This document shows positions 1-8,876 of a stretch of 44,048 nt of DNA, piece after piece. The stretch lies in contig NZ_JAMQAW010000036.1 of the NCBI RefSeq assembly GCF_023701525.1, positions 1-44,048 on the forward strand, given 5' to 3'. This stretch comes from Streptomyces albipurpureus (GTDB taxonomy: Bacteria; Actinomycetota; Actinomycetes; Streptomycetales; Streptomycetaceae). The translations under genes and the position numbers were made by a program. The notes beneath the pieces are model-generated. The model saw only the letters and a program-made list of their open reading frames with translations, made no database searches and was not told the DNA's origin. Position 1 is the stretch's first letter. Each line of letters starts with the position of its first letter.

Positions 1-29
1 CCGGCCACAGGCACCCCCGTCGGAGCGTG

Positions 30-250
30 CACCCCGCCAAGGGGGCACCCCCAGCCCGTCCGGCGCTTGAGGACGGAACCCTCCACCCCCGGTGAGGACA
101 CCCAACACAGGGACGCTCAGCCCGAGCACCCCGCGCCCCGACCACAAGCACCCCCGCCGAAACGAACACCCCGCCAAGGGCGCACCCCCAGCCCGTCCGG
201 CGCTTGAGGACAGAACCCCCACCCCCGGTGAGAACACCCAACACAAGAGC
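30..250. repeat. Tandem imperfect copies of a Streptomyces-type extragenic repeat
   Basis: Two copies of a roughly 80-base unit lie at about 30-113 and 167-250, offset by 137 bases. Both contain CCCCGCCAAG followed by AGCCCGTCCGGCGCTTGAGG and then a shared tail reading CACCCCCGGTGAG and ACACCCAACACA. A partial third copy of the first part begins near 285. The GCCCGTCCGGCG.TTGAGGAC core is, from general knowledge, a frequent intergenic repeat in Streptomyces genomes; its function is not established. It sits just downstream of valS. No coding ORF is supported in 1-322. Confidence 0.7.
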
Positions 251-322
251 GCCGAGCCCAAGAGCTCAAGGCCTCAGCCAAGCACCCCGCCAAGGGGCAC
301 CCCCACAGCCCAAGGCCAAAAA

Positions 323-2944
323 CTACGCCTCCGGGAGGCCCGAGAGCTGGGAGGTGATGCGGGTGATCTCCTCCTCGGCCTTGGCGAGGCGGCCCCGGAT
401 CTTCTCCACCACGTTGTCCGGAGCCTTCGCCAGGAACGCCTCGTTCCCCAGCTTCCCCTCCGTCTGCTGCTTCTCCTTCTGCGCCGCTGCCAAGTCCTTC
501 GTCAGACGCTTGCGCTCCGCCGCCACATCGATCGTGCCGGACAGGTCGAGTGCCACGGTCGCGCCCGCCACCGGCAGGGTGGCCGTCGCGCTGAACTCGT
601 CGCCTTCCGGCTGGAGTCTCAGCAGTTGACGGATCGCTGCCTCATGCGGCGCCAGGGCGGTGGCGGAGAGGTCGAGTCGGGCGGGGACGCGCTGTCCCGG
701 CTGGAGGCCCTGGTCGCTGCGGAAGCGGCGGACCTCGGTGACGACTCGCTGGATCAGTTCGATCTCCCGCTCGGCCGCCGGGTCACGGAAGCCGCTGTCC
801 GCCGGCCAATCGGCGATGACAAGGGATTCCCTGCCGGTGAGCGTGGTCCACAGGGTCTCGGTGACGAAGGGCACGATCGGGTGGAGCAGTCGCAGCGTGA
901 CGTCGAGGACTTCGCCCAGGACGCGTGCGGAGACCTTCGCGGCCTCGCCACCCGCGAAGTACGTCGTCTTCGACAGCTCGACGTACCAGTCGAAGACCTC
1001 GTCCCAGGCGAAGTGGTAGAGCGAGTCGGAGAGCTTGGCGAACTGGAAGTCGTCGTAGAGGGCGTCGACCTCGGCCACGGTCGAGTTGAGCCGCGACAGG
1101 ATCCACCGGTCGACCGCCGACAGTTCCGCGACGGGCGGCAGTTCGCCCTCGACGGTGGCGCCGTTCATCAGCGCGAAGCGGGTGGCGTTCCAGATCTTGT
1201 TGGCGAAGTTCCGGGAGGCCTGGACCCAGTCCTCACCGATCGGGACGTCCGCACCGGGGTTGGCTCCGCGGGCGAGGGTGAAGCGGACGGCGTCGGAGCC
1301 GTATGCGTCCATCCAGTCCAGCGGGTCGACCGCGTTGCCGAACGACTTGGACATCTTCTTGCCGTTCTCATCACGGACGAGGCCGGTGAGGGCAACGGTT
1401 TTGAACGGCGCTTCGCCATCCATGGCGTAGAGGCTGAACATCATCATTCGGGCGACCCAGAAGAAGATGATGTCGTGGCCGGTGACCAGGACGTCCGTGG
1501 AGTAGAACTTCTTGAGGTCGGCGGTCCGCTCCGGCCAGCCGAGGGTGGAGAACGGCCAGAGGCCCGAGGAGAACCAGGTGTCCAGGACGTCCTCGTCCTG
1601 GGTCCAGCCCTCGCCGCTCGGGGGCTGCTCGTCGGGGCCGACGCAGACGGTCTCGCCGTTCGGGCCGTACCAGACGGGGATGCGGTGACCCCACCACAGC
1701 TGCCGTGAGATACACCAGTCGTGCATGTTGTCCACCCAGTCGAAGTAGCGCTTCGACAGGTCGGCGGGGTGGATGGCCACCCGTCCATCGCGGACCGCGT
1801 CCCCGGCGGCCTGGGCGAGGGGGGCGACCTTGACCCACCACTGGAGGGAGAGTCGCGGCTCGATGGTGGTCTTGCAGCGGGAGCAGTGCCCGACGGAGTG
1901 GATGTAGGGGCGCTTCTCGGCGACGATCCGTCCCTGCTGGCGCAGGGCTCCGACGATGGCGGAACGCGCCTCGAAGCGGTCGAGCCCCTCGAACGGGCCG
2001 GGGACGGTGATCACACCGCGCTCGTCCATGATCGTCATGGATTCCAGGCCGTGGCGCTGACCGATGGCGAAGTCGTTCGGGTCATGGGCGGGAGTCACCT
2101 TGACCGCGCCGGTGCCGAACTCCGGGTCGACATGGGTGTCCGCGACGACGGGGATCGTGCGGTCGGTCAGGGGCAGCTTGATCCGCTTGCCGAGCAGATG
2201 GGCGTACCGGGGGTCGTCGGGGTGGACCGCGACCGCGGTGTCGCCGAGCATCGTCTCGACCCGGGTGGTCGCGACGACGAGGGTGTCATCGCCCTCGCCG
2301 TACTTCAGCGAGACCAGCTCGCCGCTGTCGTCCTGGTAGTCGACCTCGATGTCGGAGATCGCGGTGAGACAGCGCGGGCACCAGTTGATGATGCGCTCGG
2401 CGCGGTAGATCAGTTCGTCGTCGAAGAGGTTCTTGAAGATGGTCTGGACGGCCCGGGAGAGGCCCTCGTCCATGGTGAAGCGCTCACGGCTCCAGTCAAG
2501 GCCGGCGCCGAGGCGGCGTTGCTGGCTGAGGATCCGGCCGCCGTACTCCTCTTTCCACTGCCAGACCCGGTCGGTGAATTCCTCACGGCCCAGGTCCTGG
2601 CGGGACTTGCCCTCTTCGGCGAGCTGCTGCTCGACCTTGTTCTGGGTGGCGATACCGGCGTGGTCCATGCCGGGGAGCCAGAGCGCCTCATAGCCCTGCA
2701 TCCGCTTGCGGCGGGTGAGGGCGTCCATCAGCGTGACCTGGAACGCGTGGCCCAGGTGGAGCGCTCCGGTGACGTTCGGCGGGGGGATGACGATGGTGTA
2801 CGGCGGCTTCTCGCTCTGGGAATCCGCCGTGAAGTAACCCCGCTCTACCCAGCGCTCATACAGCTTCCCCTCTACCTGGGCCGGCGCGTACTGGGTCGGC
2901 AGTTCGGGGGTGCTGGCTGGCTGCTGCTGAGTGTTCTCGGTCAC
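323..2944 (-). CDS. valS: Valyl-tRNA synthetase
   Basis: Class I aminoacyl-tRNA synthetase that charges tRNA-Val with valine in the cytoplasm. The 873-residue protein has the HIGH-type signature HLGH at about residues 63-66 after PPPNVTGA, and the KMSKS loop (GKKMSKSFGN) near residue 530. Between them lie the editing domain and the GHDIIFFWVARM segment typical of Val/Ile/Leu enzymes. The C-terminus (about 800-870) is a charged coiled-coil arm that in this family contacts tRNA. Length fits the family. The start is GTG at 2944; no strong ribosome-binding site precedes it. It is divergent from the gene at 3080 with 135 bp between them. The folylpolyglutamate synthase gene often found downstream of valS would lie outside the window. 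Confidence 0.98.
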   Translation of the reverse strand: MTENTQQQPASTPELPTQYAPAQVEGKLYERWVERGYFTADSQSEKPPYTIVIPPPNVTGALHLGHAFQVTLMDALTRRKRMQGYEALWLPGMDHAGIATQNKVEQQLAEEGKSRQDLGREEFTDRVWQWKEEYGGRILSQQRRLGAGLDWSRERFTMDEGLSRAVQTIFKNLFDDELIYRAERIINWCPRCLTAISDIEVDYQDDSGELVSLKYGEGDDTLVVATTRVETMLGDTAVAVHPDDPRYAHLLGKRIKLPLTDRTIPVVADTHVDPEFGTGAVKVTPAHDPNDFAIGQRHGLESMTIMDERGVITVPGPFEGLDRFEARSAIVGALRQQGRIVAEKRPYIHSVGHCSRCKTTIEPRLSLQWWVKVAPLAQAAGDAVRDGRVAIHPADLSKRYFDWVDNMHDWCISRQLWWGHRIPVWYGPNGETVCVGPDEQPPSGEGWTQDEDVLDTWFSSGLWPFSTLGWPERTADLKKFYSTDVLVTGHDIIFFWVARMMMFSLYAMDGEAPFKTVALTGLVRDENGKKMSKSFGNAVDPLDWMDAYGSDAVRFTLARGANPGADVPIGEDWVQASRNFANKIWNATRFALMNGATVEGELPPVAELSAVDRWILSRLNSTVAEVDALYDDFQFAKLSDSLYHFAWDEVFDWYVELSKTTYFAGGEAAKVSARVLGEVLDVTLRLLHPIVPFVTETLWTTLTGRESLVIADWPADSGFRDPAAEREIELIQRVVTEVRRFRSDQGLQPGQRVPARLDLSATALAPHEAAIRQLLRLQPEGDEFSATATLPVAGATVALDLSGTIDVAAERKRLTKDLAAAQKEKQQTEGKLGNEAFLAKAPDNVVEKIRGRLAKAEEEITRITSQLSGLPEA

Positions 2945-3053
2945 GAGCCCAGTTTAGGGGTGTCACAGGGTCGTACTGAAACGGGAATGTTCGGTAACGG
3001 TGTGACCCCCGTCGCCCTCCATCAACCAGCGGTGAGTCAGGATGTTCAGGCCA

Positions 3054-3079
3054 CATAAATATCTGGAGGGGAACCCAGA
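3054..3079 (+). promoter_or_regulatory. TA-rich element and strong RBS before the Gln/Pro-rich membrane protein gene
   Basis: ACATAAATAT at about 3054-3063 is a rare AT-rich island in this GC-rich sequence and could be a -10 region. It is followed by TCTGGAGGGG, a strong ribosome-binding site 8 bases before the ATG at 3080. The promoter assignment is inference; the ribosome-binding site is visible directly. Confidence 0.4.
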
Positions 3080-4084
3080 ATGAGCGAGAACCAGCCGGGC
3101 CCGTACGGTGGCCAGCCCCAGCAGCCTGGGCCGTACGGTCAGCCGGGTCCTTACGGCCAGCAGCCGCCGCAGGCCCCGCAGCCCGGCTATGGGTATCCAC
3201 AGCAGGGGCCCCAGGGGCCCTATGGCTATCCGCAGCAGGCTCCGCAGGGTGTCCCCCAGCAGCAGAACCCTTACAGCCAGCCGCCGCAGCAGCAGCCGGG
3301 GCAGTGGGGCGCGCCGCAGCAGCCGGGGCCGTACGGACAGCAGCCGCAGTACCCGGGCCAGGTCCCGCCCCCGCCGCCCGCTCCGAAGAAGAAGACCGGT
3401 CTGATCATCGGCGCTTCCGTGGTGGCACTCGCCGTGGTGGCCGGCGGGGCGTTCTTCCTCATGCGCGACGAGGGCACCAGCAACAGCTCGGTGTCGGACA
3501 GCACCAAGGGGTACAAGATCACCCCCGCCGCGTCGCTGGAGGACTACACCCGTAAGGGATCGGCGGATTCGCGCGACCCCTCCGCCGAGGGCAAGAAGCG
3601 GGCCGAAGAGGTGGGGATCAAGAACCCCAAGGAGACCGGCGTCGAGTACGAATCTCGCGACACCGGCAACCCGTTGGAGCGCACGGGCATCATCTTCAAC
3701 GGCGTGTGGGGCGAAGTCAGCGACCCGGGCAAGGCGATGGACACCTTCTTCAATCAAGTCGGCATGGAGGAGAAGAAGACTGCCGGTGCCCCCGACATCA
3801 AACTGATCGGCGAAGCCAAGTCGTTCAAGCCGGAGGGAATTGACGGCGCTCTGTTGAAATGCCAGAACGCCAAGTTCACACCGCCGGCCGCCAAGGAAAC
3901 CTCCGGACTCACGATGAAGGCGTTCGAACTGCCGATCTGTGTCTGGGCCGACTACAGCACTGTCGGTCAGGTTCTCGCCATGGACGCCAAGCAGATGTTT
4001 GGAACCGGCGGTAAGCCCATGAGCCAGGACCGGCTGGCCGAGCTGGCGGCGAAGCTCTACACAACCTCCCGGACCAAGGTCTGA
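3080..4084 (+). CDS. Membrane-anchored protein with Gln/Pro/Gly/Tyr-rich N-terminus
   Basis: A 334-residue protein in three parts. Residues about 4-105 are a low-complexity cytoplasmic tail built from GPYGQQP-like repeats. One transmembrane helix follows at about 108-128 (KKTGLIIGASVVALAVVAGG). Residues 130-334 form an extracytoplasmic domain of unknown function with a Cys pair (near 262 and 289). The topology, with no signal peptide, implies a type II orientation. Proteins of this build are common in Streptomyces and often sit beside housekeeping genes, but no function can be given. ATG with a GGAGGGG ribosome-binding site. It is divergent from valS and convergent with clpX, and a strong shared terminator follows. 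Confidence 0.85.
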   Translation: MSENQPGPYGGQPQQPGPYGQPGPYGQQPPQAPQPGYGYPQQGPQGPYGYPQQAPQGVPQQQNPYSQPPQQQPGQWGAPQQPGPYGQQPQYPGQVPPPPPAPKKKTGLIIGASVVALAVVAGGAFFLMRDEGTSNSSVSDSTKGYKITPAASLEDYTRKGSADSRDPSAEGKKRAEEVGIKNPKETGVEYESRDTGNPLERTGIIFNGVWGEVSDPGKAMDTFFNQVGMEEKKTAGAPDIKLIGEAKSFKPEGIDGALLKCQNAKFTPPAAKETSGLTMKAFELPICVWADYSTVGQVLAMDAKQMFGTGGKPMSQDRLAELAAKLYTTSRTKV

Positions 4085-4338
4085 GAACCGCGGTGCACCA
4101 GCGAGCGGTTGGCCCCGTTGTGACCTGCGGCGGGGCCAACCTCTGCGGCCAGGGGGCTGGCTGGTGTCCGCCCAGGACGGGAGTTTTCCGTTGACGCTTC
4201 CGGAGACCGCCATCTGACGCTCCACCGCCGCGCGAACGGGCGCCCAACTGCCTGGTGCCGCACATCTACCCTCGCGGGCCGGAAGGGCCTGACGCGCTTT
4301 GCCCTCGGCGCTGTGGCATCAACGCTGTGACATCAACA

Positions 4339-4384
4339 CGGAGAAGGGGTGTGCGGCCGGATTCGGCCGCACACCCCTTCTCCG
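4339..4384. terminator. Bidirectional hairpin between the membrane protein gene and clpX
   Basis: Perfect 21-bp inverted repeat (arms 4339-4359 and 4364-4384) with a four-base loop GATT, including the GTGCGGCCG/CGGCCGCAC core. It lies between two convergent genes, so it can end both transcripts. There is no clear T-tract, as is usual in actinobacteria. The rest of 4085-4419 shows nothing else recognisable. Confidence 0.85.
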
Positions 4385-4419
4385 GTCTGTGTACGGGAGT
4401 CTGTTAGACGGGGAATCCC

Positions 4420-5703
4420 CTATGCCGACTTCTCGTGCCGTCCGTCGTTCTTCACGATCCTCGGCACCAGGGTCGGGTTCACATGGTTGCGGACCACATC
4501 GGCCGTGATGACGACGCGGGCCACGTCCTTGCGGGACGGAACCTCGTACATCACGGACTGGAGGACCTCCTCCATGATGGCGCGCAGTCCACGGGCGCCG
4601 GTGCCGCGGAGGATGGCCTGGTCGGCGATGGCTTCCAGGGCGGGACGGTCGAAGTCCAGCTCGACGCCGTCGAGTTCGAAGAGTCGCTGGTACTGCTTCA
4701 CCAGCGCGTTGCGCGGCTCGACCAGGATCTGGAGCAGTGCCTCACGGTCCAGGTTGTGAACCGAGGTCAGTACGGGGAGACGGCCGATGAACTCGGGGAT
4801 CATCCCGAACTTCACCAGGTCCTCCGGCATGACCTCCTGGAACTGGTTGCTCGCCTCGATCTCGCGCTTGGAGCGGATCGTGGCGCCGAAGCCGATGCCC
4901 TTGGCACCTGCTCGGGACTCAATGATCTTCTCCAGACCGGCGAACGCACCGCCCACGATGAACAGCACGTTCGTCGTGTCGATCTGGATGAACTCCTGGT
5001 GCGGGTGCTTACGTCCGCCCTGCGGCGGCACGGAGGCGGTGGTGCCTTCCAGGATCTTCAGCAGCGCCTGCTGAACACCTTCACCCGATACATCGCGGGT
5101 GATCGAAGGGTTCTCGCTCTTCCGGGCGACCTTGTCGATCTCATCGATGTAGATGATCCCGGTTTCGGCCTTCTTGACGTCGTAGTCGGCCGCCTGGATC
5201 AACTTCAGCAGGATGTTCTCGACGTCTTCGCCGACATAGCCCGCCTCGGTCAGCGCGGTGGCGTCCGCGATCGCGAAGGGCACATTGAGCATCCGGGCCA
5301 GTGTCTGGGCCAGCAGTGTCTTGCCGGAGCCGGTGGGACCCAGCAGAAGGATGTTCGACTTGGCCAGCTCGATGGCGTCCTCACGGCCCGGTGCTCCGCC
5401 GTTCTCACCGGCCTGAACGCGCTTGTAGTGGTTGTAGACCGCTACCGAGAGCGCCTTCTTCGCGGGCTCCTGCCCAACGACATAGCTTTCGAGGAACTCA
5501 TAGATCTCACGCGGTTTGGGAAGCTCCTCCCACCGCACTTCGGAGGTCTCGGCGAGTTCCTCCTCAATGATCTCGTTACAGAGGTCGATGCACTCGTCGC
5601 AGATGTACACACCGGGGCCTGCGATGAGCTTCTTCACCTGCTTCTGGCTCTTTCCGCAGAACGAGCACTTGAGCAGGTCGCCGCCATCACCGATGCGTGC
5701 CAC
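4420..5703 (-). CDS. clpX: ClpX, ATPase and unfoldase subunit of ClpXP
   Basis: AAA+ unfoldase that recognises substrates and feeds them to the ClpP protease. Numbered from the GTG at 5703 (427 aa): an N-terminal zinc-binding domain with C13/C16 and C35/C38, Walker A GPTGSGKT at about 122-129, the pore loop GYVG at about 155-158, Walker B IYIDEID at about 184-190, and an IGFG segment matching the ClpP-docking IGF loop. An in-frame upstream extension to 5826 lacks family similarity; the GTG, preceded by AAGGGGAA, gives the usual family length. It lies downstream of clpP2 across 145 bp, so it probably has its own promoter, although a hairpin at 5779-5798 could let part of the clpP transcript pass. 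Confidence 0.98.
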   Translation of the reverse strand: MARIGDGGDLLKCSFCGKSQKQVKKLIAGPGVYICDECIDLCNEIIEEELAETSEVRWEELPKPREIYEFLESYVVGQEPAKKALSVAVYNHYKRVQAGENGGAPGREDAIELAKSNILLLGPTGSGKTLLAQTLARMLNVPFAIADATALTEAGYVGEDVENILLKLIQAADYDVKKAETGIIYIDEIDKVARKSENPSITRDVSGEGVQQALLKILEGTTASVPPQGGRKHPHQEFIQIDTTNVLFIVGGAFAGLEKIIESRAGAKGIGFGATIRSKREIEASNQFQEVMPEDLVKFGMIPEFIGRLPVLTSVHNLDREALLQILVEPRNALVKQYQRLFELDGVELDFDRPALEAIADQAILRGTGARGLRAIMEEVLQSVMYEVPSRKDVARVVITADVVRNHVNPTLVPRIVKNDGRHEKSA

Positions 5704-5778
5704 GAGGTGCTTCCCCTTCGCCTGGGAGCGGCTTGGTTCAGCCTGCTCCTGGTGCCTCATATCCGACGGTACCTTGCC

Positions 5779-5798
5779 GGGGCCCTCGTTCGGGCCCC
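5779..5798 (-). terminator. Small GC hairpin between clpP2 and clpX
   Basis: Inverted repeat GGGGCCC (5779-5785) and GGGCCCC (5792-5798) with a six-base loop, in the clpP2-clpX intergenic region. It could be a weak terminator or attenuator for the clpP1-clpP2 transcript. There is no T-run, so the role is inference. Confidence 0.35.
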
Positions 5799-5848
5799 CC
5801 TTGGCGCGGTTCACATTGTCGTGCACCGCACCAAGGGTGACTCACCAG

Positions 5849-6508
5849 TCAGGCCGCAGCAGCAGCCGTGGTCTTGCGGGTGGAGACGATCTGGTCGATG
5901 AGACCGTACTCAAGCGCGCCCTCAGCGGTGAGGATCTTGTCGCGCTCGATGTCGTCGCGGATCTTCTCGATCGGCGTGGTGGAGTGCTTGGCCAGCATCT
6001 CCTCCAGCTGCTCACGCATCCGCAGGATCTCCTTGGCCGCGATCTCCAGGTCGGAGAGCTGCTCACGGCCGGTCTGCGAGGACGGCTGGTGGATCAGCAC
6101 CCGCGTGTGCGGGAGGGCCATCCGCTTGCCGGGGGTACCCGCGGCGAGCAGGATCGCCGCCGCCGACGCGGCCTGCCCCATGCAGACCGTCTGGATGTCG
6201 GGCTTCACGAACTGCATCGTGTCGTAGATCGCGGTCAGCGCGGTGAAGGAGCCACCGGGGCTGTTGATGTAGATCGAGATGTCACGGTCGGGGTCCATCG
6301 ACTCCAGGCAGAGCAGCTGGGCCATGACGTCGTTGGCGGAGGCGTCGTCGATCTGCACGCCGAGGAAGATGATGCGCTCTTCGAACAGCTTGGCGTACGG
6401 GTCGTACTCGCGCACGCCCTGGGAGGTGCGCTCGACAAAGCGCGGGACGACGTACCGGTTGTCCAGCTGCGGGCCGGTGTAGAGACCGCTCGCGGAGAAG
6501 TTGGTCAT
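5849..6508 (-). CDS. clpP2: ClpP2, serine protease subunit of Clp
   Basis: ATP-dependent Clp protease proteolytic subunit. The 219-residue protein carries the catalytic triad in its usual setting: Ser115 in MGQAASAA, His140 in VLIHQPS and Asp190 in IERDKIL. The substrate-binding INSPGGS motif is at 81-87. The N-terminal stretch of about 25 residues could be a propeptide, as in other actinobacterial ClpP2. The ATG at 6508 is chosen because of an AGGATGG ribosome-binding site about 10 bases upstream. An in-frame extension to 6646 is alanine/proline-rich, overlaps the end of clpP1 and was rejected. It follows clpP1 by 106 bp; the two subunits are known to form a hetero-tetradecamer. Confidence 0.97.
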   Translation of the reverse strand: MTNFSASGLYTGPQLDNRYVVPRFVERTSQGVREYDPYAKLFEERIIFLGVQIDDASANDVMAQLLCLESMDPDRDISIYINSPGGSFTALTAIYDTMQFVKPDIQTVCMGQAASAAAILLAAGTPGKRMALPHTRVLIHQPSSQTGREQLSDLEIAAKEILRMREQLEEMLAKHSTTPIEKIRDDIERDKILTAEGALEYGLIDQIVSTRKTTAAAAA

Positions 6509-6614
6509 GTGGTGTTCACCATCCTGGTGGCGTTCTGCGGGGCGTTTCGCGGGCTGGGTGGCGGGCCTGGGGGCCTGAGAGGTACCGGGTCGCCACAGGG
6601 GCTGTGCCGGACGC

Positions 6615-7232
6615 TCAGGCGCCGGTGCCGCCGCCGCCCGGGACACCCGACGCGGCGGTGATGATCTCGTCGATCAGGCCGTAGTTCTTGGCCTCTTCCG
6701 AGGTGAACCAGCGGTCGCGGTCGCCGTCGCGGATGATCGCCTCGACGGTCTGGCCGGAGTGGCGGGCGGTGATCTCCGCCATGCGCTGCTTCGTACGCAG
6801 CAGATACTCGGCCTGGATCTTGATGTCGGAAGCGGTGCCGCCGAGACCGGCCGAGCCCTGGTGCATGAGGATGTCGGTGTTCGGCAGGGCGAAGCGCTTG
6901 CCCACCGCACCACCGGTCAGCAGGAACTGCCCCATCGAGGCTGCCATGCCCATGCCGATGGTCACCACGTCGTTCGGGATGTACTGCATGGTGTCGTAGA
7001 CCGCCATGCCGGCCGTCACCGAGCCGCCAGGGCTGTTGATGTACAGGAAGATGTCCTTGTCGGGGTCAGCGGCAAGGAGCAGCAGCTGTGCGGTGATCTT
7101 GTTGGCGATGTCGTCGTCGACCTGCTGGCCGAGGAAGATAATGCGCTCGCCGAGCAGCCGGCTGTAGACCTGGTCGCCGAGGCCACCACCGAGGGACGGC
7201 TCACCGGCGGCGAAAGGCATCAGATTCGTCAC
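6615..7232 (-). CDS. clpP1: ClpP1, serine protease subunit of Clp
   Basis: First gene of the clpP1-clpP2 unit. The 205-residue protein has Ser99 (GMAASMGQ), His124 (ILMHQGSAG) and Asp173 (DRDRWF), spaced as in other ClpP, plus INSPGGS at 65-71. The C-terminus ends in a Gly-rich GGGGTGA tail. The GTG at 7232 follows a GCAGGTGG ribosome-binding site; an ATG four codons later (7220) is the alternative. A ClgR-type operator about 140 bases upstream suggests activation by ClgR, the known regulator of clp genes in streptomycetes. With ClpP2 and ClpX or ClpC it forms the main cytoplasmic protease. Confidence 0.97.
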   Translation of the reverse strand: MTNLMPFAAGEPSLGGGLGDQVYSRLLGERIIFLGQQVDDDIANKITAQLLLLAADPDKDIFLYINSPGGSVTAGMAVYDTMQYIPNDVVTIGMGMAASMGQFLLTGGAVGKRFALPNTDILMHQGSAGLGGTASDIKIQAEYLLRTKQRMAEITARHSGQTVEAIIRDGDRDRWFTSEEAKNYGLIDEIITAASGVPGGGGTGA

Positions 7233-7364
7233 GTATCCACCTGCTCGTCTCTGACGGCTGCCTGCCGTCTCTGCGTCTTCGTAGCCGGGGGCGGGTACTC
7301 CCCTGCCCTCGTATTCATGGACCCTAACGCGCAGGTCGGACAACGCCATCCCGGTTCCCGAACT

Positions 7365-7381
7365 GTTCGCTCGGAGCGCAA
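7365..7381 (-). promoter_or_regulatory. Candidate ClgR operator upstream of clpP1
   Basis: GTTCGCTCGGAGCGCAA matches the palindromic GTTCGC..GCG motif described for the actinobacterial clp regulator ClgR. The inner part CGCTCGGAGCG is an exact palindrome around one base. It is centred about 140 bases upstream of the clpP1 start and downstream of the tig terminator, where an activator site would be expected. The match is seen; the identity of the regulator comes from knowledge of S. lividans/S. coelicolor clpP1 control. Confidence 0.7.
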
Positions 7382-7403
7382 GGTGGTTAGGGAAACAGGT
7401 ATG

Positions 7404-7441
7404 GCGCAGGGCCCGGACACATACGCGTCCGGGCCCTGCGC
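7404..7441 (-). terminator. tig terminator
   Basis: Perfect 15-bp stem (7404-7418 and 7427-7441, GCGCAGGGCCCGGAC) with an eight-base loop, beginning 20 bases after the tig stop on the minus strand. It separates tig transcription from the clpP1 promoter region. Confidence 0.85.
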
Positions 7442-7460
7442 TCAAGGAGCGGGAGGAGGC

Positions 7461-8876
7461 CTAGGCCTCCTTCTTCTCCGTACCTTCGGTGTTCTCGGGG
7501 GATGCCTCGTCCGCGGCCTCGACGGCCTCTGTGGCAGCCTCGGCCGTCTCAGCGGCGTCTTCCTCGTCCACGTCCAGGTCAACGGGCTCGCCGTTGGTGT
7601 CGACGACCTTCACGGCCTCGACCACGAGGGCGAGCGCCTTGCCGCGGGCAACCTCGCCCACGAGCATCGGCACCTGGTTGCCCTCGACAACCGCCTGGGC
7701 GAACTGGTCGGGGCTCATGTTGGAGGAAGCAGCGCGCCGCATGAGGTGCTCGGTGAGCTCCTCCTGGTTGACGTTCAGCTTCTCCTTGGTGACCAGTTCA
7801 TCGAGGAGGAACTGGGTCTTGATGCCCTTGACCGCCTGCTCCGTGGTCTCGGCCTCGAACTCCTCGACGGTCTTTCCCTGGATCTCCAGGTACTTCTCCA
7901 GGTCAAGGCCCATCTGGCCGAGCTGGTGGTGCTCAAGGTTGTGCTTGCGGGTGTTGACCTCGTCCGCGAGAAGCTTCTCGGGGATCGGGATCTCGGCCAG
8001 CTTCAGCAGCTCCTCCAGCACACGCTCCTGGGCCTGCGTCGCCTGGTCGTACTGCTTCATGTTCTCGAGGCGCTTGCGGCTGTCGGCCTTCAGCTCGTCC
8101 AGAGTGTCGAACTCACTGGCCAACTGCGCGAAGTCATCATCCAGCGCGGGCAGCTCACGAGCGGCGACCTCGGTGACCTTGACGGTGACCTCGGCCTCCT
8201 TGCCCGCGGCGGAGCCACCCTTGAGCTCGGAGGTGAAGGTGGCCTCGCCACCGGCCTCCAGGCCCTTCACAGCGTCGTCGATGCCATCGAGAAGCTCACC
8301 GGAGCCGATGGTGTACGGAATGGCGTTCGCCACACCGTCCTCCAGCACCTCGCCGTCGACCTTGGCCTCCAGGTCGATCGTGACCACGTCGCCGTCTTCG
8401 GCGGCGCGCTCGACCGGGGAGGTGGAGGAGAAGCGCTCACGCAGCTGCTCCACCGACTTGTCGATGTCCTCTTCGGTGACCTCGACGGAGTCCACGGTGA
8501 CCTCGATGCCGGAGTAGTCCGGGATCTCGATCTCGGGGCGGATGTCGACCTCAGCGGTGAAGTTCAGCGTTTCGCCGTCCTTCAGCTCGGTGATGTCCAC
8601 ATCGGGCTGACCGAGCGGATTGAGCTCCGCCTCGTTGACCGCAGAGGTGTAGAACTTCGGGAGGGCGTCGTTGACGGCCTCCTCCAGCACAGCACCCCGG
8701 CCGAACCGCTGGTCGATCACTCGGGCCGGGACCTTGCCCTTACGGAAGCCCTTGACCGTGACCTGCTGGTTGATCTTCTTGTACGCCGCGTCGAGGCTGT
8801 CCTTGAGCTCCTCGAAGGGCACCTCGACAGTGAGCCGAACCCGAGTCGGGTTCAGGGTCTCCACGGCGCTCTTCAC
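7461..8876 (-). CDS. tig: Trigger factor, ribosome-associated chaperone
   Basis: Chaperone and peptidyl-prolyl isomerase that binds nascent chains at the ribosome exit tunnel. The 471-residue protein has the ribosome-binding signature GFRKGKVP near residues 43-50, an FKBP-like PPIase domain at about 155-245 (DGDVVTIDLEAKVDGEV onward) and the helical C-terminal chaperone body. An acidic Glu/Ala-rich tail (about 425-471) is typical of streptomycete trigger factors. The start is GTG at 8876 with AAGGAG 8 bases upstream. Its own terminator at 7404-7441 separates it from the clp genes, so this is a proteostasis neighbourhood rather than a single operon. Confidence 0.98.
   Translation of the reverse strand: MKSAVETLNPTRVRLTVEVPFEELKDSLDAAYKKINQQVTVKGFRKGKVPARVIDQRFGRGAVLEEAVNDALPKFYTSAVNEAELNPLGQPDVDITELKDGETLNFTAEVDIRPEIEIPDYSGIEVTVDSVEVTEEDIDKSVEQLRERFSSTSPVERAAEDGDVVTIDLEAKVDGEVLEDGVANAIPYTIGSGELLDGIDDAVKGLEAGGEATFTSELKGGSAAGKEAEVTVKVTEVAARELPALDDDFAQLASEFDTLDELKADSRKRLENMKQYDQATQAQERVLEELLKLAEIPIPEKLLADEVNTRKHNLEHHQLGQMGLDLEKYLEIQGKTVEEFEAETTEQAVKGIKTQFLLDELVTKEKLNVNQEELTEHLMRRAASSNMSPDQFAQAVVEGNQVPMLVGEVARGKALALVVEAVKVVDTNGEPVDLDVDEEDAAETAEAATEAVEAADEASPENTEGTEKKEA

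Noticed and set aside
92..1708. 538-codon plus-strand frame opposite valS
   Set aside because: Composition is that of an antisense shadow in high-GC DNA; valS on the other strand is certain.
1721..3058. 445-codon plus-strand frame opposite the 5' half of valS
   Set aside because: Shadow of valS codon bias; no domain, no ribosome-binding site.
4435..5901. 488-codon plus-strand frame opposite clpX
   Set aside because: Shadow frame; clpX is fully supported by motifs.
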